Assembly (NCBI GenBank): GCA_012518255.1
Contig: JAAYSX010000093.1
Span: 1-64,000, forward strand
Direction: 5' to 3'
Origin: Candidatus Epulonipiscium sp.
GTDB taxonomy: Bacteria; Bacillota; Clostridia; Lachnospirales; Cellulosilyticaceae
Length of the DNA stretch: 64,000 nucleotides
The position numbers and the translations under genes are program-made. Shown piece after piece: positions 42,532-51,166 of this stretch. Each line of letters starts with the position of its first letter. The stretch's first letter is position 1. The notes under the pieces are model-generated. The model searched no databases, was not told where the DNA came from, and saw only the letters and a list, made by a program, of their open reading frames with translations.

Positions 42532-45500
42532 TTATTCCCCGCCTTTCTTTGTTTTTAGTTTTTCCCATACCTGCTTTTTATTTATTTTTTCTAGTGCCTC
42601 ATATTCATTATCTTTTTGATTTATATCAAATTGGCATATGGATAAATACTTGCAATATTGGCATGGATTCTTCTTATCAAGCTGGTATGGGAGGGCACTT
42701 ACCTTGCCATCTAATATATCCTTACCTAAATCCTTAATCATCTCTACAATATGTTCCCTTAGAAGGTCAAATTCTTCATTTGTAGCCACTGATGAGTTAG
42801 CAGTAAACTCTTCCCCCTGCTTTAGTGATGCTGGTATAACTTCTCCTTTAACATCCTTTTCCAGGGCCTTAGCAACCTCTAAATCTTCTAGTAACATGCC
42901 AGAAAGTTTAAATCTTTTTGCTCTTTCCTTCCTAATATCTTCATCATCCATCCCTACTTTATATTCTATAATTGGATTATCTATATGAAAATAAAATACT
43001 CCTGCTGGCAAATTATCTTTTGTAACCTTCAAGTAGGCATCTAGGTAAAGTAATAGTTGTAGTTGCAAGCCATAATAAACCTCAACTAGATCAAAGGATT
43101 GCGAACCTGATTTATAGTCTAGTATTTTAACAAAGTCCTTATCTTCTAAGCTATAAACATCCACCCTATCTATGGTGCCTGTAAGTAGCATTTTTCTCTC
43201 AGAGTCTATATCTATAACAATAGGAGGGAGCTCCCCATCCCCGAATACAAGTTCATATTCCTTGGGCTCAAACTCCCCTTTTTTAATTTGATCAGTTAGG
43301 ACTGATATGGCCCTTTTTGTCATACTCTTTATCTGCCTTACCTTATATTTGTTTTGGGCAGTAGGGCTTCCCATGCTGCCACCATATTTAGAAACTACAT
43401 CTTCTACAACCTCACCAACATATAAATCCATCTGGCTACTATCAACATCTCTCCAGCTTAAATTCTCTTCCTTTAATCTTAAAGGGTATTCTTCCAAGGC
43501 CTTATGGAACAGGATTCCAAGGTCCATAGCATTAAATTCAAATAACCTTCTTTCTTCTGCCTTAATGCCATATTTAATAAAATAGCAAAAGGCACACTGC
43601 CTAAAAGTCTCCAGCTTGGATACACTAGAGTGCAGTGGATTATCATATAAGATTTTGGCTGTTTCTTCTTTTAGGTAGTGTTGCTGATTGGTATAAAACA
43701 GGTGGTCTAGGGCAGTATCAATCCTATGCCTCCACTCTTCTTGTTCCAAGTACCAACCCACAGCATCCTTCCAGTCCTCTGGCCCTTTTCTTCCATCTAA
43801 TTCTTCCTTCATCTTCCGTCCTACATATCCAAAGGTGGGAACAGGATGGTGGATCTTGTCTAAAAAATCATCTGTCTTATATACCTTTCTATCTGGAAAA
43901 ATTCTTCTTAGCCTGTGCATAACCATGGATGGTCTCATGGATTTGCCCAGTTCATCTGCTAAGGAACAGCTTACAATTAGGCATTTTCTAGGCTTAGTTA
44001 TAGCTAGATAAACAAGAAACTGGCTTTCAAAGGTCTGCTTTCTAGAGTTTGATAATAACTCAACATTAGTTTCTTCAATCCTCATCCTATCAACATCCGA
44101 AAATATCTCTGGGCCATCATCAAGTTTAGGTATCATCCCATCATTGGTTCCTATAACAAATAAGGCCTGAACCTGGCTAATTCTAGATCTTTCAATATCC
44201 CCAATAATAACCTGGTCCCTTGATGGAGGTATCATACCCATCTGTTCTGCATCAAAAGCTGATTCCAGTATTTGGGCATATAGCCTAGTAAGTATCACCT
44301 CATCTCCTAGAATCTCTACCATTCTTTCAAAAATTTCTTTAACCCTATCCCATATTTGGCTGTGCTCTTTTTCTAGGGATAAATTTTGTTTATCTTTGGC
44401 CTCTTCAATCCAATTGTTAATCTGCTCCTCAGCCTTAATTTCATCTAAGAATTCATAGATTGCTATACTGATTTCCCTAACATTTGGCCTATCCTCTTTT
44501 TTAGAAACCTTTAGTTTATTGTGCAATACTATTAGGTAGGATGATATCTCTCTCCTAATCTTATCTACCTTCTTCTCTTTTCCTAGAACATATGCTCTTC
44601 TATCCTCTGAATAGTTACTTACATTTTCATATTCCCACGGTTCTTCCTGGGTCCAAACCTTCCTTCCCCTAATCCCAAAAGCAAGTATATAATTTTCTAG
44701 AAGATCTATCTCTTCTTGGCTTACAGGAAACAAGCCTGTTTTTAATACCCTACATATGGAATTGTAGGACCAATTATTATTAACCACATCAAGACTACCC
44801 TTAATAAGTTCTACTAGGGCATGTGTGCCTATATTTCTTTTTTCATCAATAAAGCATGGAATACCATATTCCTCAAATACACTTCTTATAATTCCTTCAT
44901 ATGATGGAAGATTTCCTGCCACTACAGCAATATCTTTATACCTATAATCTTCGTCCCTAACAAGCCTGATAATCCTTTTAGCTAGGGCAGTAACTTCCTC
45001 GTATTGATTGCTAAATTCATCAATTAATATACACTCTGATTTACCATCATAGACACTAGGGTTATGCTTTAAATATTCCCTTTCTAGGTGGGATAGTTCC
45101 AGGCATTCTTTGTCCTTATTATCTATATCTGTCCTAGCTAGCAGTATTGGCTTATTAACTTTTATCCCATTCTCAAGGGCGCTAGTATATAGTTTCTGGT
45201 AAGCATTTTGACTTTCATAGAAGGGATTATTATCATTGAGTTTTCCTAAAAAATCTGGAGCTTTCCCTAGAGGCAAAGTTATGGTTACATTTTCCGCATA
45301 CTTCAAAAGCTCAGTGATTAGTTCATATTGTTGCGGTGTAAATCCATAAAATCCGTCCATCCATATATTAGCTCCCCTTAGGTAGTCTGAGTCCTTAACC
45401 TTATCTATAAGCACATCTATAATCTGCTCGCTAGTTAAAAACTGACTTTCTATATAGTCCATAAATCCTAAATAAATTATCTTTATATCATGTATCTTCC

Positions 45501-45957
45501 TTTGTAGGGCTGGAGATGAGTTTGACTTGTCATAAATATCATCTAAGACTTCTGGGCTTACTCTATACTGCTCAAATTCAGTAATTAGCAGGTTTAAACA
45601 TTCCATAAATCCAGCTTTTCTTCCTGATTTTTTAAATAATGTTAAATCATTTTTATTTTCCTCTATAATTTTACGCAGAATCATTAATCTGGCTAGATCA
45701 TCAACTATTGGCTCTTGCGGTCCCCCTATTTCACTAAATACACGTATAGCTAGGTTCTTAAAGCTCTGGACCTCTACCTTTAAGAGGCCAGGATGTATCT
45801 TATAAGCTAGTGCTTCCTGGGTTTGAAGATTAAATTGATCTGGAACAATCATAATTAAGGACCCCTCCATATTATCTGTAAGGGCCTCTTCAATTTCCTT
45901 ATAACAATAGCTGGTTTTACCAGTTCCAGCTCGTCCTATTACCAGTTGAAGTGCCAT
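42532..45957 (-). CDS. addB: ATP-dependent helicase/deoxyribonuclease subunit B
   Basis: AddB is the second subunit of AddAB, responsible for the other nuclease and Chi recognition. The 1141-residue protein has an N-terminal P-loop GRAGTGKTSYCYKEI. Its C-terminal nuclease domain has KILDYKSGSQSF. The iron-sulfur cluster cysteines are Cys788 (or 791) in FRQCAFCYF and Cys1099, Cys1102, Cys1108 in NPCQYCKYLSIC. GAGGAG is upstream of the ATG. It is the first gene of addBA and lies divergent from tRNA-Ala. Confidence 0.97.
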   Translation of the reverse strand: MALQLVIGRAGTGKTSYCYKEIEEALTDNMEGSLIMIVPDQFNLQTQEALAYKIHPGLLKVEVQSFKNLAIRVFSEIGGPQEPIVDDLARLMILRKIIEENKNDLTLFKKSGRKAGFMECLNLLITEFEQYRVSPEVLDDIYDKSNSSPALQRKIHDIKIIYLGFMDYIESQFLTSEQIIDVLIDKVKDSDYLRGANIWMDGFYGFTPQQYELITELLKYAENVTITLPLGKAPDFLGKLNDNNPFYESQNAYQKLYTSALENGIKVNKPILLARTDIDNKDKECLELSHLEREYLKHNPSVYDGKSECILIDEFSNQYEEVTALAKRIIRLVRDEDYRYKDIAVVAGNLPSYEGIIRSVFEEYGIPCFIDEKRNIGTHALVELIKGSLDVVNNNWSYNSICRVLKTGLFPVSQEEIDLLENYILAFGIRGRKVWTQEEPWEYENVSNYSEDRRAYVLGKEKKVDKIRREISSYLIVLHNKLKVSKKEDRPNVREISIAIYEFLDEIKAEEQINNWIEEAKDKQNLSLEKEHSQIWDRVKEIFERMVEILGDEVILTRLYAQILESAFDAEQMGMIPPSRDQVIIGDIERSRISQVQALFVIGTNDGMIPKLDDGPEIFSDVDRMRIEETNVELLSNSRKQTFESQFLVYLAITKPRKCLIVSCSLADELGKSMRPSMVMHRLRRIFPDRKVYKTDDFLDKIHHPVPTFGYVGRKMKEELDGRKGPEDWKDAVGWYLEQEEWRHRIDTALDHLFYTNQQHYLKEETAKILYDNPLHSSVSKLETFRQCAFCYFIKYGIKAEERRLFEFNAMDLGILFHKALEEYPLRLKEENLSWRDVDSSQMDLYVGEVVEDVVSKYGGSMGSPTAQNKYKVRQIKSMTKRAISVLTDQIKKGEFEPKEYELVFGDGELPPIVIDIDSERKMLLTGTIDRVDVYSLEDKDFVKILDYKSGSQSFDLVEVYYGLQLQLLLYLDAYLKVTKDNLPAGVFYFHIDNPIIEYKVGMDDEDIRKERAKRFKLSGMLLEDLEVAKALEKDVKGEVIPASLKQGEEFTANSSVATNEEFDLLREHIVEMIKDLGKDILDGKVSALPYQLDKKNPCQYCKYLSICQFDINQKDNEYEALEKINKKQVWEKLKTKKGGE

Positions 45958-45981
45958 TTTAATACTCCTCTCTTTTTCCTC

Positions 45982-46009
45982 TTGATAATTTTATAAATTA
46001 GTGTATACT
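45982..46009 (+). promoter_or_regulatory. tRNA-Ala promoter
   Basis: TTGATA (45982-45987), 16-nt spacer, TATACT (46004-46009), about 14 nt before the tRNA 5' end. Confidence 0.6.
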
Positions 46010-46023
46010 ATAATATGTACTAA

Positions 46024-46095
46024 GGGGACGTGGCGCAGTGGGAGCGCATCTGCCTGGCAGGCAGAGGGTCGTGGGTTCGAATCCCATCGTCTCCA
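46024..46095 (+). tRNA. tRNA-Ala (anticodon GGC)
   Basis: This is a 72-nt tRNA. The acceptor GGGGACG pairs with CGTCTCC with discriminator A and contains the G3:U70 pair that identifies alanine tRNAs. The anticodon stem TCTGC/GCAGA encloses CTGGCAG, giving anticodon GGC. The D-loop is short (AGTGGGA), and the T-arm is GTGGGTTCGAATCCCAT. CCA is not encoded. Confidence 0.95.
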
Positions 46096-46121
46096 TTTTA
46101 TACTAAACACATTTTATATAA

Positions 46122-46168
46122 AATACCAGCAAGTCTTGATTATTATCATTGATTTGCTGGTATTTTTA
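46122..46168. terminator. Terminator after tRNA-Ala
   Basis: AATACCAGCAAGTC (46122-46135) pairs with GATTTGCTGGTATT (46151-46164) with one wobble, followed by T-rich sequence. A-rich flanks on the other side let it serve the convergent gene at 46180. Confidence 0.85.
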
Positions 46169-46179
46169 TAATAGATATT

Positions 46180-46614
46180 TTATTCATTTTGTGCCTTTTC
46201 TATATAGTCTTCTTTAATCTTATTAATTTCCTTTGCATCTACATAAGGTGTTACACTCTCTGAGCCATCGAGCATAATAAGTGCTTCATCTACATATGGA
46301 ATACTTTGAGCAGCTTCTTTTGTTACTATATAACTTAGTTCTGCCATTTCAATAAAGAAGTTTACCTTTTCTTCTATATATTCCTCATAGCTCCCAAAAT
46401 ACTCTGAGCTGTATCTAATTTCATTAGCTAAGTGTAGTTCCTTGAGGATTTTATATGCTCCGTCATATTCCTTATATTTTTTGAATAGTTCCATCCCTAC
46501 ATATAATCTTCCAGTCCAATGCATTATTGAATCCTCATCATCTAACATAGATGGCCAATTTTCATCTTTACTCTTTACATATTCTACCCACTGTTTCATT
46601 TCTTCTAATGTCAT
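46180..46614 (-). CDS. Hypothetical protein, helical, unknown
   Basis: This encodes 144 residues, acidic and mostly alpha-helical in appearance (MTLEEMKQWVEYVKSKDENW, LYVGMELFKKYKEYDGAYKIL). It is possibly a TPR-like helical repeat but without a clear motif. There is no signal peptide or membrane segment. AAGGAGTG lies upstream of the ATG. It is flanked by terminators on both sides, so it is its own unit. I do not recognise a family. Confidence 0.75.
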   Translation of the reverse strand: MTLEEMKQWVEYVKSKDENWPSMLDDEDSIMHWTGRLYVGMELFKKYKEYDGAYKILKELHLANEIRYSSEYFGSYEEYIEEKVNFFIEMAELSYIVTKEAAQSIPYVDEALIMLDGSESVTPYVDAKEINKIKEDYIEKAQNE

Positions 46615-46692
46615 AAAATCACTCCTTACTGCCTTTTATATTATTATACTGTTTTTAACCTTAATTGCAACTTAAATTTGTAAAGTAACACA

Positions 46693-46732
46693 AAAAACAC
46701 TATGTAATTTAAAAATTACATAGTGTTTTTAT
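46693..46732. terminator. Terminator behind the NlpC/P60 gene at 46750
   Basis: A 17-bp stem (46693-46709 with 46714-46730) has an AAAA-type loop and A/T tracts on both ends, so it works in either direction. Confidence 0.88.
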
Positions 46733-46749
46733 TATAATCACTGTGTTTA

Positions 46750-47706
46750 TTATAACACTCTTTTTACTCCAATAATTGGCTTACCTCTTGTTCTAAATGC
46801 CTCACCCATTGTAATACCTGTTTTTGCATTGCTTGCATGTACTATTTTATTATTACCTGCATAAATTCCAACATGTGATACTTGTCCATTGTAACCATAG
46901 AAAATTAAATCTCCTGGCTGGATATTATCAACACTTACCTTAACACCATTGCTTGCATATTGTGCGGCAGAACTTCTTTGTAATGATACTCCTGCTTTTT
47001 TCATAACCTGCTGTGTAAATCCTGAGCAGTCCACACCATTTGTTAAACTATTTCCTCCATACACATAAGGATTTCCTACAAATTGTTTTGCATAGTTTAC
47101 AACGCTTTGTCCTTTACTAGAGCTAACTACTGGTTTATCTTCTTTACTTTCTGTCCCTTTATTCTCTTCCTCTGTTTTTTCAGGAGTAACTATAATTTCT
47201 ACCTCTTTAGCTTCAGAAATATCCCTTTCTGGTAATAAATAAAGGAAGTCACTATCTATATAGTTACTATGTACATATCCATTTAGCTCTTCCCCTACTA
47301 ATCCTACATAGCACCATTCCCCTACTCTGTAGAATACTGAAATTTCTTCGCCATCATATAACTGTTTATTAATCCTTGCATCTCCCTTAGGTAGAACTCT
47401 ACTATTAATACCATCTCCGCTTATTGTAGCCTTTACCTTAAATATATCCACATATTCAGAGCTTATGTAGTTTCTTCTGCCTGGACTTCTCTCAACTAAG
47501 TACCAACCTGGTAGGGATTCATCTATAATCTTTACTATTTCCTCATCCTGATATGCACCTACTACTGAAGCAAACTCTAGGGGAGCTTGTCTAATGTTTA
47601 GTACTGGTACATTTAGGGTTGCATATGACTCCGCATATACAGTGGATCCAAATAATAAAGAACCCATAAACCCTGCAAATATTATTCCTGCCTTTTTTAT
47701 ATTCAC
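46750..47706 (-). CDS. Secreted SH3/NlpC-P60 peptidoglycan hydrolase
   Basis: This encodes 318 residues with a signal peptide (1-25, ending VYA). Two bacterial SH3 domains follow (about 27-85, starting YATLNVPVLNIRQAP, and 90-150, GDGINSRVLPKGDA). A Glu/Lys-rich linker precedes an NlpC/P60 domain with the catalytic cysteine in GVDCSGFTQQV (Cys227) and histidine in VSHVGIYAG. It cleaves peptidoglycan peptides; the SH3 pair should bind the wall. The start is GTG 47706 after AGGAGG. It has a perfect promoter upstream and its own terminator. Confidence 0.93.
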   Translation of the reverse strand: MNIKKAGIIFAGFMGSLLFGSTVYAESYATLNVPVLNIRQAPLEFASVVGAYQDEEIVKIIDESLPGWYLVERSPGRRNYISSEYVDIFKVKATISGDGINSRVLPKGDARINKQLYDGEEISVFYRVGEWCYVGLVGEELNGYVHSNYIDSDFLYLLPERDISEAKEVEIIVTPEKTEEENKGTESKEDKPVVSSSKGQSVVNYAKQFVGNPYVYGGNSLTNGVDCSGFTQQVMKKAGVSLQRSSAAQYASNGVKVSVDNIQPGDLIFYGYNGQVSHVGIYAGNNKIVHASNAKTGITMGEAFRTRGKPIIGVKRVL

Positions 47707-47776
47707 CTTATATCCTCCTGCATTTAATTGTCTATAATAACGTAGATTTTAGTTGTTAACTATTTGTTACAAACTT

Positions 47777-47805
47777 ATTATAGTGTATTAACTTTTACTT
47801 GTCAA
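47777..47805 (-). promoter_or_regulatory. Promoter of the SH3/NlpC-P60 gene
   Basis: On the minus strand TTGACA (47800-47805), 17-nt spacer, TATAAT (47777-47782), about 70 nt before the GTG start. Confidence 0.85.
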
Positions 47806-47829
47806 TACTTTTTTCATTAGTATATATGA

Positions 47830-48810
47830 TTATCCTCTGGCTAAAGCCTTATTTTGCCTATTAAGGTAATCACTTAACTCATTTTTTGTATCTGGACTTA
47901 CTTCAAATACGCAAAATTCGGGCTTTATATCATCTATAAGTTTTTTTATTGCAGAATGATCAAATGGTTTATGAATATCAAGATTACCTATATGATCCTT
48001 CAAAATATTTATCTTGTCCCACTGATTTTTTGCATTTTTGTATTTCTCTAGTTTATCTAGGTGGTTCTTACTCATATAGTTCTTGGGTAGGGTTTTATTA
48101 ACATGCATTCCTTTAATATAGGAACTTGTTTCTCCTAGGCCTTTTACTATTTCTCTCATATAATCCACTGCTTGGTCTTCTGTGGATATTTGGGGGTTTG
48201 TTAATATTAAATGAGATGTATCTAGTAGAAAACCTTTATTTTTATAGTTTATTTGCTCTATAAACCATTTTGTAAGCTCTGGGTCACAATAGGTAAGTCC
48301 TGGCCACCATAAATTCTCAAATAGGAGCATAGGTCCATCTTCATTGCTAGGAAAAGCCATATTTACAAGTTCAATAGTTGCTTCCATTACTTCCTTATCC
48401 GTATAATCATATTCCCATTTAAATGTATCCTGGTTAATTACATGGCTAACATGGAATACCATGTATTTGACCCCTAGCTCCTTTGCTAACCTATATTGCT
48501 CCCTATATTGGTCTATAAGGCATTGTGGGTCCATCCCCCCATACATTCTCTTAATTTGATCATTTTCTCCGACTGTATTGGCTACTGCATAAAAGTCCCT
48601 ATTCCAAAAATCCAGCCACATGGGCCAAAATCTTAAGTGCATTCCATAGGCAAAATCATCAGGAACCCTTTTTATATCGTAATTGTTATGAATCATAATC
48701 TCAACACCATCCATATGGTGCTCTTTTGCAAATTCTTTTATTTTGTCCCAGTCATTATCAAACCAGTCGAAATACTTAGGCACTGTGGATAAATGAAATA
48801 AGTAACGCAC
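47830..48810 (-). CDS. TIM-barrel protein, sugar phosphate isomerase/epimerase-like
   Basis: This encodes 326 residues resembling the xylose isomerase-like/endonuclease IV superfamily. It has HMDGVEIMIHNNYD near the N-terminus, GVKYMVFHVSHV, PMLLFENLWWPG (metal-site glutamate), GFLLDTSHLIL (metal-site D-T-x-H) and YIKGMHVNK. These metal-ligand motifs support a divalent-metal enzyme; the substrate is unknown. The start is GTG with AGAGGA upstream. It follows the YcxB-like gene region on the same strand but is read from its own upstream end at 48810. Confidence 0.82.
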   Translation of the reverse strand: MRYLFHLSTVPKYFDWFDNDWDKIKEFAKEHHMDGVEIMIHNNYDIKRVPDDFAYGMHLRFWPMWLDFWNRDFYAVANTVGENDQIKRMYGGMDPQCLIDQYREQYRLAKELGVKYMVFHVSHVINQDTFKWEYDYTDKEVMEATIELVNMAFPSNEDGPMLLFENLWWPGLTYCDPELTKWFIEQINYKNKGFLLDTSHLILTNPQISTEDQAVDYMREIVKGLGETSSYIKGMHVNKTLPKNYMSKNHLDKLEKYKNAKNQWDKINILKDHIGNLDIHKPFDHSAIKKLIDDIKPEFCVFEVSPDTKNELSDYLNRQNKALARG

Positions 48811-48840
48811 TATTTTCCTCTTTCTAATTTAGCTTTAAGC

Positions 48841-49362
48841 TTATTTTAGTTTAATTGTTTGTGGATTTGCAGCATCTTTAATAATATCCCTTAACTGCTC
48901 TATTTCTTGATTATTTAATGAATATTTAGGAACAATTTGAGCTTGGACACGGTCCATAAATAGCCTAAAATCATGCTTGGTTTCTATAATTTTTACATAG
49001 TCATCCCATTTTGTATTAGCTTCTCCTTGGGATGTTTGAAAACTAATATCTTCCTTACTAAATATATATATAATTTCATCCTTTAATATGGGATTGTTTA
49101 ATAATTTAACACTTTCCCTCCATATTCTTAATGGTACATTGGTAATAAAAAGAAATGGTGGTATAAGAAATACAAAGGATTTCGAAAATCTTACATCCAT
49201 ACTTGCATCCATGGTCATCATATTATTAACAAACATTACTAGACCAATTATGCCAAGGATAAGAAATATATAGTTTATAATATTAGTAAAGGCTATATGT
49301 AAGTTGTATCTAAAGGCTTCTTTAAATCTCAATTTCGTCTTTATTTTCATAGTGTTATTCAT
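48841..49362 (-). CDS. YcxB-like membrane protein
   Basis: This protein of about 173 residues has two membrane helices in the N-terminal half (about 25-45 and 60-80). A soluble C-terminal domain follows (IIYIFSKEDISFQTSQGEANTKWDDYVKIIETKHDFRLFM), the pattern of the YcxB-like family of unknown role. The second of two adjacent ATGs (49362) has better spacing from AAGGAGGG than the first (49365). It lies 30 nt upstream of the TIM-barrel gene on the same strand, so co-transcription is likely. Confidence 0.75.
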   Translation of the reverse strand: MNNTMKIKTKLRFKEAFRYNLHIAFTNIINYIFLILGIIGLVMFVNNMMTMDASMDVRFSKSFVFLIPPFLFITNVPLRIWRESVKLLNNPILKDEIIYIFSKEDISFQTSQGEANTKWDDYVKIIETKHDFRLFMDRVQAQIVPKYSLNNQEIEQLRDIIKDAANPQTIKLK

Positions 49363-49414
49363 CATTTCCCTCCTTAACCTTGCTTATTATAACATATTTC
49401 AAGATAAATATCAG

Positions 49415-49450
49415 AAATAATAGAGCCTGCCAAGGCAAACCCTATTATTT
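49415..49450 (-). terminator. Terminator of ccdA-tlpA
   Basis: On the minus strand AATAATAGGG and TTTGCC pair with GGCAGG and CTATTATT, giving an imperfect 16-bp hairpin just after the stop at 49459. The T-tract is short. Confidence 0.6.
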
Positions 49451-49458
49451 GTTTATTA

Positions 49459-50067
49459 CTATTTTGATTCTCTAAGCTTTTCTAGAACCTTCTCCAAAGT
49501 CTTAGCATCTGTCTTACCCATTATTGCACCATGGGAAATACCTTCCTCATCTATTATGAAGGTTACTGGTAAACTATAGGCTTGCCATTCCTGGGCCATA
49601 TCCCCATCCATATCAAAGGCCATAGGGAAGGTTATTCCCATATCATCTACCCAGGCTACTATTTCTTCTTTAGACATCTTCTCCCATGTTTTAGTCATAT
49701 TTATACCTATTAGGGCAAAATCATCTTCATCCTTATGATCATTATAGAATTCCTCTAGGTCTGGCATTTCATCCACACAATATGGACATGTAGTTGCCCA
49801 AAAGTTCAAAAATCTAATTTTACCATCATAATCTGATAGGCTTATTTCATTGCCATCCCTATCTTGGGATATAAAGTTAGGTGCTTTCATACCAGGATAT
49901 ATTCCTACTTCAACATCTTCTTCAATGATTTCTTCAGTTTCAGGAGTTCCTTCATTCTCTACACTAATCTCTTCATTTTCTGGGACTGCTTCCTCAACCT
50001 GTTTGTTACAAGCTGTAACAAGTATGGCCGATAGAATTATAAATAATAAAGCTAGATTTTTCCTCAT
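49459..50067 (-). CDS. TlpA/ResA-like thioredoxin-fold lipoprotein
   Basis: This protein of about 202 residues has a lipoprotein signal ending LVTAC (lipidated Cys20 from the second ATG). An acidic linker leads to a thioredoxin-like domain: GMKAPNFISQDRDGNEIS, FLNFWATTCPYCVDEMPDL with redox C-P-Y-C, and SLPVTFIIDEEG with the cis-proline. It should reduce disulfides outside the membrane, taking electrons from CcdA. The second ATG (50067) has better spacing from AGGAGG. It starts 9 nt after ccdA. Confidence 0.92.
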   Translation of the reverse strand: MRKNLALLFIILSAILVTACNKQVEEAVPENEEISVENEGTPETEEIIEEDVEVGIYPGMKAPNFISQDRDGNEISLSDYDGKIRFLNFWATTCPYCVDEMPDLEEFYNDHKDEDDFALIGINMTKTWEKMSKEEIVAWVDDMGITFPMAFDMDGDMAQEWQAYSLPVTFIIDEEGISHGAIMGKTDAKTLEKVLEKLRESK

Positions 50068-50076
50068 CATATCCTC

Positions 50077-50766
50077 CTATATAATCAAAAAGTTTAATTT
50101 ATTAAAAAATATCAGCAATCCTATAATAATCAATAGGATCCCACTAATTATCCTTATTAGGCCAAAGTGTTTATAAATCTTTTGCATAGATGGTATTATT
50201 TTTTCTATAAATATTGCAATTAATAGAAGTGGTATAGCTAGGCCTAGTGTATATATACTAAGAAGGAAAACACCATTCCATAGGGTAGCTGAGTTGGCTG
50301 CCATCATAAGTACTGAACCTAGGGCCGGGCCTATACAAGGTGTCCATCCGAATGCAAAGGACATTCCAAATATTACAGACCCTCCTAGGGTTGGGACAAC
50401 CTTCTTAACATGAATTCTCTTTTCCTTGTTCATAAAGTTAAAGTTTATAAGGCCTGTATAAAAAATACCAAATAAAATTATTATAATACCACTTATTTTT
50501 TGGAATATAGCTGCATTCATATTAAGTGCCTTCCCTAAACTTGTAGCTGTAGCACCTAAAAGGGCAAATACTATAAATATTCCTAAAACAAATCCAAAGG
50601 CATTTACAATTAGTGTCCGCTTGTTATGTTCATTGTTTTCAATCTCATCTATAGTAGTACCTGCTAAATAGCTAATATATGTGGGAATAAGGGCCAAAAC
50701 ACATGGTGATATAAACGATGCTATTCCTTCTAGAAATACTACCGAATAGGTTAAATTTGTTCCCAT
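50077..50766 (-). CDS. ccdA: CcdA-type thiol-disulfide membrane transporter
   Basis: This 229-residue protein has six predicted membrane helices. It carries the CcdA/DsbD signatures GIASFISPCVLALIPTYISYLAG with the first redox cysteine and FGWTPCIGPALGSVLMMA with the second. It moves reducing power from cytoplasmic thioredoxin to extracytoplasmic TlpA. AAAGGAG precedes the ATG. It pairs with the downstream lipoprotein; no cytochrome c genes are seen here, so the pair may serve oxidised surface proteins or spore-coat redox chemistry. Confidence 0.92.
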   Translation of the reverse strand: MGTNLTYSVVFLEGIASFISPCVLALIPTYISYLAGTTIDEIENNEHNKRTLIVNAFGFVLGIFIVFALLGATATSLGKALNMNAAIFQKISGIIIILFGIFYTGLINFNFMNKEKRIHVKKVVPTLGGSVIFGMSFAFGWTPCIGPALGSVLMMAANSATLWNGVFLLSIYTLGLAIPLLLIAIFIEKIIPSMQKIYKHFGLIRIISGILLIIIGLLIFFNKLNFLII

Positions 50767-50874
50767 ATTTTCTCCTTTCCTAGCCTTTATTAATGTCTAC
50801 TTTATATATCTAATTACTATACCGTGTTTTTACAATGTAATCAAGTTATGTTATTTTTTTAACTTTTCTCTTCC

Positions 50875-50914
50875 AAAAAGGAAATGTGCCCTTTGCTGGC
50901 ACATTTCCTTTTTG
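50875..50914. terminator. Bidirectional terminator behind the 50921 gene
   Basis: AAAAAGGAAATGTGCC (50875-50890) pairs perfectly with GGCACATTTCCTTTTT (50898-50913). Confidence 0.9.
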
Positions 50915-50920
50915 CTACAA

Positions 50921-51091
50921 CTATTCTATTGTTAGTTTAATGTATGAATTTATTAACTTATCTATTTCATTGTTTAGTTCTAATACTTCTGGCGAGGTTA
51001 AATCACAAGGACTTATCTCTACTATCTCCTCTAATTCGTTCTTAAGCTTTATAATTTGGTCCTCCAACAAATCCATGTCTACTGAAGCCAT
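50921..51091 (-). CDS. Spo0E-like regulatory peptide
   Basis: This small reading frame of 56 residues, MASVDMDLLEDQIIKLKNEL at the start, has the two-helix Spo0E pattern: an amphipathic first helix, the turn SPCDLTSPEVLEL and the second helix NNEIDKLINSY. NNEID stands where the family has SQELD and keeps the aspartate. It probably dephosphorylates Spo0A~P or a similar response regulator. AGAGGT precedes two adjacent ATGs (51094 and 51091). It lies downstream of hprK on the same strand and ends at a strong terminator. Confidence 0.72.
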   Translation of the reverse strand: MASVDMDLLEDQIIKLKNELEEIVEISPCDLTSPEVLELNNEIDKLINSYIKLTIE

Positions 51092-51166
51092 CATATAAAT
51101 ACCTCTTTTCCATATATATTATCAATCTTAGTTTTTACCTAATTGATATTTATATACATGGTTGTT

